NCBI GenBank assembly: GCA_030425715.1
Contig: JAUIAA010000076.1
Location: 1-8,667 of the forward strand
Source of the DNA: Bacteroidia bacterium
GTDB lineage: Bacteria > Bacteroidota > Bacteroidia > Flavobacteriales > Flavobacteriaceae
Direction: 5' to 3'
DNA: 8,667 nt
In this document: positions 1-5,170 of the stretch, piece by piece
Layout: each line of letters opens with the position of its first letter
Position numbering within the stretch: the first letter of the stretch is position 1
Position numbers and translations under genes: made by a program
The notes under the pieces: model-generated
What the model saw: only the letters and a program-made list of their open reading frames with translations
What the model was told of the DNA's origin: nothing
Database searches by the model: none

Positions 1-2
1 CT

Positions 3-122
3 GATGAAATTTATAAAAAAATTAATCGTCTTGAATTTGTCGAAGAAACCTTAATATTCCCATCTGAAAGCTATATAATTATAAAATCAAAAAATGATTT
101 AACTCTTTCTGATAAAAAATGA
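3..122 (+). CDS. C-terminal or internal fragment of an unidentified protein, running off the left edge
   Basis: An open plus-strand frame enters from the left edge and gives 39 residues (beginning DEIYKKINRLEFVEETL and ending in LTLSDKK) before a TGA at 120-122. I do not recognise the family. The charged and hydrophobic alternation reads like a real protein, and no other frame here is open through bases 1-90. The last codons (from about base 95) overlap the start of a glycosyltransferase-like reading on the opposite strand. The visible stop may therefore lie beyond a breakpoint and not be the true end of this gene. No start, domain or motif can be assigned. Confidence 0.35.
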   Translation, partial: DEIYKKINRLEFVEETLIFPSESYIIIKSKNDLTLSDKK

Positions 123-160
123 GCATGATTATAATTTGCTAATATTACTGAAATTTTCAT
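71..160 (-). pseudogene. N-terminal remnant of a family 2 glycosyltransferase
   Basis: Reading leftward from an ATG at 160-158, the minus strand encodes MKISVILANYNHAHFL followed by SERVKS. This is the classic first beta strand and nucleotide-binding start of GT-A fold, family 2 glycosyltransferases (pattern SVIxxNYNHxxFL). Such enzymes transfer sugars from nucleotide-sugar donors onto growing polysaccharide or lipid-linked chains. The family then expects a stretch like ILNQTYxDFE and an acidic turn with DD, but this is absent in all three minus frames. The frame instead closes at a TAG (71-73) after 29 codons. Similarity seems to end near base 95-105. The ATG lies 9 nt after the stop of the nucleotidyltransferase-like fragment at 170-172, the spacing of an operon, which supports both identifications. 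A genuine short gene is unlikely. Confidence 0.6.
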
Positions 161-169
161 TTTATAAAA

Positions 170-283
170 TTAAAATTGTTTTTCATCATCAAAGGTATTT
201 GCAATTTTTAAATTTTCAATATTTCCAATATCAATAAAATTTTTATCTGTTTTATAAGTAAATATTTTACCTAAAAATTTGAA
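170..283 (-). pseudogene. C-terminal remnant of a sugar-phosphate nucleotidyltransferase-like protein
   Basis: The minus strand from about 283 down to a TAA at 172-170 reads GKIFTYKTDKNFIDIGNIEN and then LKIANTFDDEKQF. The FIDIG-x-x-EN/D-x-x-x-AN pattern is how many sugar-1-phosphate nucleotidyltransferases of the NTP_transferase family (HddC- and ManC-like, RmlA-related) end; the acidic residue of FIDIG is a conserved metal-site position. These enzymes activate sugars as nucleotide diphosphates for surface glycans. Only about 37 codons are visible. To the right of about 265-285 the sequence is clearly a plus-strand DsrE gene, so the body of this gene is missing. The minus frame stays open to 403, but that extension is only the antisense of the DsrE gene. 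The identification rests on a short tail and on the adjacent glycosyltransferase start, so it is moderately secure. Confidence 0.5.
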
Positions 284-551
284 TTTGGTTTTAGTATTAC
301 ATGGTAAAGCCACAAAAAACGCACTATCTAATAAAGCATATCGAGAAAAATTTAAGGTAAATAACCCTAATGCACCATTAATTTCTGCATTAGTGAAAGC
401 CAATGTTAAAGTGTACGTTTGTGGGCAATCTTTAGCATATAGTGGTTATACAAAACAGGAACTTCATACAGATGTTCAACATGCACTGTCGGCCTTAACC
501 ACATTAGTTTATTATCAAAATTTAAATTACCAACTCATTACATTTAATTGA
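279..551 (+). CDS. DsrE-family protein, 5'-truncated (C-terminal half only)
   Basis: The 90 visible residues match the C-terminal half of DsrE/DsrF-like proteins of Bacteroidota: LVLVLHGKATKNALSN, then NPNAPLISALVKANVKVYVC, then GQSL and a closing YQLITFN. The DsrE fold is a small alpha/beta fold linked to sulfur-relay and thiol chemistry. The Cys in VYVCGQSL (residue 48 here) is the conserved candidate active residue. From memory of the family, full-length homologues are about 160-170 residues with an N-terminal signal peptide, so roughly the first 75 residues are missing. The TTG at 279 is only the first usable start. In-frame family-like residues (PKNL) reach back to about 264, and a TAA at 255-257 closes the frame. 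No signal peptide or normal start is present, so this is probably a broken or chimeric gene. It ends 3 nt before rmuC and would have been the first gene of that operon. Confidence 0.72.
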   Translation: MNLVLVLHGKATKNALSNKAYREKFKVNNPNAPLISALVKANVKVYVCGQSLAYSGYTKQELHTDVQHALSALTTLVYYQNLNYQLITFN

Positions 552-554
552 TTT

Positions 555-1868
555 ATGCAAGTATTTCTTACCTACATTCTACCAATATTGACCTTAATTT
601 TAGGGCTAATAATTGCCTATTTATATGCTAAAAATATTTACCAAAAAGAAAACTACGGCTTACAAGAAAGAAACAATTTATCGGTAAGACAATTGTCGGA
701 TAAAGAGGCTCAATTACATCAGATTAAATTGGAAATAGAGAATATAAGAAAAGAAAAAGAAAATTTGGTTATTGCACATACCCAAAAAGTTACAGAATTT
801 CAAAATCTAGAAATAAAATTAGCAGAGAATAAAACCGAGGTAGAAAACTTACAAGAAAAATTCACCAAAGAATTTGAAAATTTAGCCAATAAAATTTTAG
901 ATGAAAAATCTGCAAAATTTACCAATCAGAATAAAGAAAATATACAAACTATTTTAAATCCTTTAAAAGAAAAAATTGATGGGTTTGAAAAAAAAGTTGC
1001 TGAATCTCAAAAGGAAAGTGTAGGCATGCATTCCGCCTTAAAAGAGCAATTAAATGGTTTAAAAGAGTTGAACTTGCAAATGAGTAAAGAAGCTTTAAAC
1101 CTTACAAAGGCATTAAAAGGAGATAGTAAAGTACAAGGAGATTGGGGCGAAACACAATTGGAAATGCTTTTAGAAAAAGCAAACTTAAACAAAGGCATTC
1201 ATTACGAAACCCAAGGTGGGTATAGAGATGAGGAAGGAAAATTAAAAAAACCAGATTTTATTATTAATTTACCCGATGATAGGCACCTAATTATTGATGC
1301 TAAAGTATCCTTAACAAATTATGAGTCGTACACAAGTACAGATCATGAAAATGAAAAGGAAGCCCATTTAAAAAAGCATGTAGAAAGCATTCGTAAACAC
1401 ATCAAAGGTTTAAGTGAAAAAAAATACGAGGCTTTATATGAGATCAACACTCCTGATTATGTATTGATGTTTGTACCTATAGAGCCCGCTTTAATGGTAG
1501 CTTTAAACAAGAGTAATGATTTGTATTTGGAAGCTTTAGATAAAAATGTTGTGCTGGTTTCCACCTCCACTTTATTGGCAACACTAAGTACAGTTTCGTC
1601 TATGTGGCGTCAAGAAAATCAAAAAAGAAATGTGTTGGCCATTGCCGAACAAGCTGGACGATTATACGATCAATTTGTAAATTTAACAGATGATTTAATC
1701 AAAGTAGGTAACCAGTTAAAAACTGTTCAAGGAAGCTACGATACATCTATGAAAAAATTAACAGGAAAAGGTAATTTAATTACTAAAGTGGAACGTATCA
1801 AAGTTTTGGGCGCAAAAACCAGTAAAAATTTGAATAAAAACTTATTGGATAGATCTAAAGAGGAATAG
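555..1868 (+). CDS. rmuC: DNA recombination protein RmuC
   Basis: RmuC is a membrane-anchored protein with a nuclease-like fold. In E. coli it limits inversions at short inverted repeats, but its biochemical reaction is not settled. The 437 residues show the usual order. An N-terminal membrane segment lies at about residues 4-25. A long Glu/Lys-rich coiled coil runs from about 30 to 185. The RmuC domain covers about 188-400 and carries the restriction-endonuclease-like motifs GDWGE (195-199), KPDFIINLPD (232-241) and LIIDAKVSL (245-253), giving the acidic residues and Lys of a PD-(D/E)xK site. The later conserved block VLMFVPIEPAL (303-313) is also present, and the tail is basic. The ATG at 555 is supported because it puts the membrane segment right at the N-terminus. 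There is no Shine-Dalgarno sequence, as usual in this phylum. The gene is tightly spaced, 3 nt from both neighbours, and so is probably cotranscribed with the DsrE-like and hydrolase genes. Nothing suggests damage. Confidence 0.95.
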   Translation: MQVFLTYILPILTLILGLIIAYLYAKNIYQKENYGLQERNNLSVRQLSDKEAQLHQIKLEIENIRKEKENLVIAHTQKVTEFQNLEIKLAENKTEVENLQEKFTKEFENLANKILDEKSAKFTNQNKENIQTILNPLKEKIDGFEKKVAESQKESVGMHSALKEQLNGLKELNLQMSKEALNLTKALKGDSKVQGDWGETQLEMLLEKANLNKGIHYETQGGYRDEEGKLKKPDFIINLPDDRHLIIDAKVSLTNYESYTSTDHENEKEAHLKKHVESIRKHIKGLSEKKYEALYEINTPDYVLMFVPIEPALMVALNKSNDLYLEALDKNVVLVSTSTLLATLSTVSSMWRQENQKRNVLAIAEQAGRLYDQFVNLTDDLIKVGNQLKTVQGSYDTSMKKLTGKGNLITKVERIKVLGAKTSKNLNKNLLDRSKEE

Positions 1869-1871
1869 CTT

Positions 1872-2831
1872 ATGATTTTGTCTCATTCTACTTACCAACC
1901 CAATTATTTTTTTAAAAACAAGCATTTTAATACAGTTTACAGAACGCTTTTTCAACAAATTTCAGTTGACTATAATCGAAAAAGGTTGGAATTAGCCGAT
2001 GGCGATTTTATCGATTTAGATTTTTCTAAGGTATCCTCTGATAAAATTGCAATTGTAATTCACGGCTTAGAAGGAAGCTCAAATTCTAACTATGTAAAGG
2101 CAATGGTTAAAATTTTAAACCAAAACAATATGGATGCTGTGGCAATGAATTTAAGAGGCTGCAGTGGCGAACCCAATAGACTGTACGGTTCCTACCATAG
2201 TGGCAAAACAGATGATTTACAATCGGTTTTTAATGCGATATCAAAAAGTTACAAAGAAATTTATATTATTGGATATAGTCTTGGCGGAAATATTGCGCTA
2301 AAATATCTAGGCGAAATAGGTATGAATTATAACAACAAACTAAAAAAAGCAGCTACCGTTTCTGTTCCTTGCGATTTAGAAGGCTCTTCTTTAAATATTG
2401 CTAAAGCAACTAATTTGGTGTATATGCAAAGATTTTTACGGTCACTTAAAAAGAAGTCACTTGTAAAATTAAAACAGTTTCCTAATGCTTCATTTACAAA
2501 AGAGCAAATAAAAGTTTGTAAGAATTTTGACGATTTTGACAACCTTTATACAGCCCCAGCTCATCATTTTAAAAATGCCAAAGACTATTGGGAAAAATGT
2601 AGCTCCAAGCAGTTTATTCCTCAAATTAAATTACCAACTTTATTAATAACTTCGCAAGACGACCCATTTTTATCGGCATCTTGTATTCCTGTAAAAGAAG
2701 CTAAAAACAACCCTTCTTTTTTACTAGAAATTACCAAACATGGAGGTCATGTTGGCTTTAATAAAAATAAATCATCCATAGGTAATTATTGGCTGGAAAA
2801 GAGAATTGTACAATTTTTGCAAAAGGGTTAA
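1872..2831 (+). CDS. YheT-family alpha/beta hydrolase
   Basis: This is a 319-residue serine hydrolase of the YheT/ABHD1-3 group (COG0429). The N-terminal region has the family signature YQPNYFFKNKHFNTVYRTLF (residues 8-27). An oxyanion-hole type HGLEGSS is at 64-70 and the NLRGCSGE motif at 93-100. The nucleophile elbow GYSLGG (134-139) gives Ser136. The acidic residue is Asp263 or Asp264 in SQDDPF, and His293 in KHGGHVGF completes the triad. No signal peptide is seen, so it should be cytoplasmic or membrane-associated. Relatives act as esterases or lipases, but the natural substrate in bacteria is not established. The ATG is 3 nt after the rmuC stop, which makes this the last gene of that operon. 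Length and motifs are complete. Confidence 0.93.
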   Translation: MILSHSTYQPNYFFKNKHFNTVYRTLFQQISVDYNRKRLELADGDFIDLDFSKVSSDKIAIVIHGLEGSSNSNYVKAMVKILNQNNMDAVAMNLRGCSGEPNRLYGSYHSGKTDDLQSVFNAISKSYKEIYIIGYSLGGNIALKYLGEIGMNYNNKLKKAATVSVPCDLEGSSLNIAKATNLVYMQRFLRSLKKKSLVKLKQFPNASFTKEQIKVCKNFDDFDNLYTAPAHHFKNAKDYWEKCSSKQFIPQIKLPTLLITSQDDPFLSASCIPVKEAKNNPSFLLEITKHGGHVGFNKNKSSIGNYWLEKRIVQFLQKG

Positions 2832-2859
2832 GTAAATCTTTTTATTAAGCTTGAATAAT

Positions 2860-2867
2860 TATATTTG
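2860..2867 (+). promoter_or_regulatory. Candidate Bacteroidota -7 promoter box (TATATTTG)
   Basis: TATATTTG fits the TAnnTTTG -7 consensus of Bacteroidota sigma-ABfr promoters. It lies in the 56-nt gap between the hydrolase stop and the PorV-like TTG start, ending 20 nt before that start. This would give a short leader. No clear TTG/TTTG -33 element is visible about 20 nt upstream, so the call rests on the box, its position and the change of transcription unit. Confidence 0.5.
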
Positions 2868-2887
2868 CACAAAATCAGCATAAGCAA

Positions 2888-3955
2888 TTGAAAAATTACT
2901 TCCTTTTATTTATTGTTTTTTCTCAAATCACTTTTGGACAAGCTTTTCGGAATTATTCCAATGAGTTTTTAAGTTTGGGGGTAGATGCTGCTGCATTTGG
3001 TATGGGTAAATCTGTGATTGCTTCATCTGCCGATGTCAATTCTATTTATTGGAATCCTGCAGGGCTTTCAAATATTGAAGATTTTCAAGGTGCATTGATG
3101 CATGCAGAATATTTTCAAGGAATTGGAAAGTATGATTACGGTGGATTTGCAAAACCCATTGATGGCGAAAGCGCAATTGCAATAGCTTTGGTAAGATTTG
3201 CGGTAGATGACATATTAAACACTACAGAATTAATTGATAACCAAGGAAATATAAATTATGACAGGGTAAGTTTATTTTCTGCAGCAGATTATGCTTTTAA
3301 TATAGGGTATGGAAAAAAATTACCCCTAAGAGGGCTTGATGTTGGTTTAAATGCTAAAATTGTGCACAGAAAAATTGGTGATTTTGCAGCTTCTTGGGGT
3401 TTTGGTTTAGATGCCGCACTACAATTTCAAACCAAATCTGATTGGAAATTTGGTTTGATGTTTAGAGATATTACTACCACTTTTAACGCTTGGCAAATTG
3501 ACCAAGAAGAATTTGATAAAATTGCCCAAGCCATTCCAGGTGAAAATCAAGAAAGTCCAGAAAGTTTAGAGCTTACCAAGCCTAAACTGCAACTAGGAGT
3601 TGCCAAATCGTTTATTGCTTTTAGAGATTTTAATATTTTAACAGAATTGGACCTAAACATGCGCTTTGCAGAAACCAATGCTATTATTGCTACTTCCTTT
3701 TTAAGTATAGATCCTGCTTTTGGAGTGCAAATTGATTATACCAAAATTGTTTATTTACGGGCTGGTGTAAATAATTTTCAAGAATTTAGAGAGTTTGACG
3801 AAAGTACTTCTTTATCATTCGAACCAAATTTTGGAGTAGGGTTTCGTTATAAAGGCATACAAATAGATTATGCCTTAGCAAATATTGCAAGTGCAAGCGG
3901 TACACTATTTTCAAATATATTTTCTGTTAAAGTAGATTTTCTCTACTTTCGGTAA
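2888..3955 (+). CDS. PorV/PorQ-family outer membrane beta-barrel protein
   Basis: The 355 residues begin with a signal peptide (MKNYFLLFIVFSQITFGQA, cleavage after about residue 19). The PorV/PorQ-family opening follows: NEFLSLGVDAAAFGMG (25-40) and then NSIYWNPAGLS (51-61), the YWNPAGL block typical of this FadL-like barrel family. The rest is alternating aromatic/hydrophobic strands with charged turns, and the chain ends FLYFR, an aromatic outer-membrane-type terminus. Named members PorV and PorQ serve the type IX secretion system. This one is a generic paralogue, and no other secretion-system gene is visible, so a direct role in that system is only possible. The start is a TTG at 2888: it puts the signal peptide exactly at the N-terminus, and no ATG fits. 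It probably forms an operon with the DUF4105 gene 21 nt downstream. Confidence 0.88.
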   Translation: MKNYFLLFIVFSQITFGQAFRNYSNEFLSLGVDAAAFGMGKSVIASSADVNSIYWNPAGLSNIEDFQGALMHAEYFQGIGKYDYGGFAKPIDGESAIAIALVRFAVDDILNTTELIDNQGNINYDRVSLFSAADYAFNIGYGKKLPLRGLDVGLNAKIVHRKIGDFAASWGFGLDAALQFQTKSDWKFGLMFRDITTTFNAWQIDQEEFDKIAQAIPGENQESPESLELTKPKLQLGVAKSFIAFRDFNILTELDLNMRFAETNAIIATSFLSIDPAFGVQIDYTKIVYLRAGVNNFQEFREFDESTSLSFEPNFGVGFRYKGIQIDYALANIASASGTLFSNIFSVKVDFLYFR

Positions 3956-3976
3956 ATAAATTATTAAAATCTCATT

Positions 3977-5170
3977 GTGAAAAAAATATTTTTCCTATCC
4001 TTTATTTTACTTTTCTCCGTAAGTATTTTTGCACAAGCCATTCAACTTTCACCACAGGCAGAAATTAGTGTTATTACCTGTGGCCCAGGGCATGAAGAAC
4101 TATACGAGGTTTTTGGGCATAGTGCAATAAGAATTCAAGATAAAAAATTAGGGTTAGATAGAGTTTATAATTACGGAACCTTTAATTTTAATACTCCCAA
4201 TTTTTACACCAAATTTGCCAGAGGTAAGCTATTATATGAATTAAGAGCTTACGATTTTGGCATATTTTTAAGAAGCTACCAACGAGAAAATAGGTGGATA
4301 AAGGGTCAAATTCTAAATCTAACTTTATCCGACAAGCAAAATATTTACCATTACCTTGAAAACAATGCAAAGCCTGAAAATAGAGCTTATAAATACGATT
4401 TTTTTTACGACAATTGTTCTACCAAAATTTATGAAGTTTTAAAGACTGTTTTAGGCGATAAAATGATTTTTGATAGTGATTTCACGTTTAACAATTATTC
4501 ACATCGCAATTTAATTAGTTTATATGCAAAAGGTAAGCCTTGGGGAAATTTTGGAATTGATTTAGCCTTAGGCTCTGATATTGATAAAAAGATGACTTCA
4601 AAAGAATATATGTTTCTTCCTGATTATGTTTTAGCAGCAATTTCAGACACCAAAATAAAAACAAATCAAGGAAATATTCCAATTGTTAAAAGAACAGATA
4701 AAATATTATTGCAACAGGGTGTAAAGGAAGTACGAAACACCTGGACTCCTACCCTAGTTTTTGGAATATTAGCAGTTTTAGTAATATTTTTAACCTACAG
4801 GGATTATAAAAAAGGAACAAGAAATAAAATATTAGATTTTATTATATTTTTCACCACAGGATTAATAGGTATTGTTCTTTTATTATTGTGGTTTGCAACC
4901 GACCATACCGCTACTATTAAAAACTATAATATTCTTTGGGCATTTGCACCCAATTTAATTTTTGCGTTTGTTTTACTTAAAAATAAGTGGGGAAAATGGT
5001 ATCAACATTATGCACTATTACTGCTGATTTTATTAGATGTATTAGTATTGATGTGGTTATTTAAGTACCAAATATTTTCAGTTGGGACAATTCCAATATT
5101 GATATTACTTTATACACGCTATATTTATTTGTGGATGTTTTTCAAAAAGAAGAACCTAATAATCAACTAA
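3977..5170 (+). CDS. DUF4105 (Lnb N-terminal periplasmic domain) membrane protein, putative acyltransferase-like
   Basis: The 397-residue protein has a signal peptide (residues 1-20, FAQ|A) and then a periplasmic DUF4105 domain at about 25-230. Five predicted membrane segments follow at about 257-274, 286-306, 319-335, 344-362 and 367-386. Conserved motifs are VFGHSAIRI (45-53), YNYGTFNF (64-71) and FFYDNCSTK (142-150). His48 and Cys147 are the expected thiol-enzyme pair of this NlpC/P60-like fold. The domain is named after Lnb, a lipoprotein acyltransferase of some Gram-positives. From memory, related proteins in Bacteroides have been tied to lipoprotein N-acylation. For this protein that activity is an inference from family and topology. 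The start is a GTG at 3977, chosen because it gives MKKIFFL at the head of the signal peptide. The gene follows the PorV-like gene by 21 nt and overlaps the convergent dehydratase gene by 8 bp. Confidence 0.88.
   Translation: MKKIFFLSFILLFSVSIFAQAIQLSPQAEISVITCGPGHEELYEVFGHSAIRIQDKKLGLDRVYNYGTFNFNTPNFYTKFARGKLLYELRAYDFGIFLRSYQRENRWIKGQILNLTLSDKQNIYHYLENNAKPENRAYKYDFFYDNCSTKIYEVLKTVLGDKMIFDSDFTFNNYSHRNLISLYAKGKPWGNFGIDLALGSDIDKKMTSKEYMFLPDYVLAAISDTKIKTNQGNIPIVKRTDKILLQQGVKEVRNTWTPTLVFGILAVLVIFLTYRDYKKGTRNKILDFIIFFTTGLIGIVLLLLWFATDHTATIKNYNILWAFAPNLIFAFVLLKNKWGKWYQHYALLLLILLDVLVLMWLFKYQIFSVGTIPILILLYTRYIYLWMFFKKKNLIIN

Noticed and set aside
258..270. Small inverted repeat GTAAA-TAT-TTTAC at the junction
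   Set aside because: Five-base arms in AT-rich DNA are expected by chance; there is no GC-rich stem or U tract, so it is neither a terminator nor a recognisable recombination site.
170..403. A single 77-codon minus-strand gene
   Set aside because: Only the part below about 283 looks like a real protein tail; the rest is the antisense of the DsrE coding sequence, which is clearly the true reading.
1007..1198. Minus-strand open frame inside rmuC
   Set aside because: It is the antisense shadow of the RmuC coiled coil and nuclease-like motif region; the peptide is Phe/Ser/Cys-rich and has no family features.
2327..2542. Minus-strand open frame inside the hydrolase gene
   Set aside because: It is the antisense of a well-supported alpha/beta hydrolase; no motif or start signal was seen.
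4188..4370. Minus-strand open frame inside the DUF4105 gene
   Set aside because: It is the antisense of a domain with clear conserved motifs on the plus strand.
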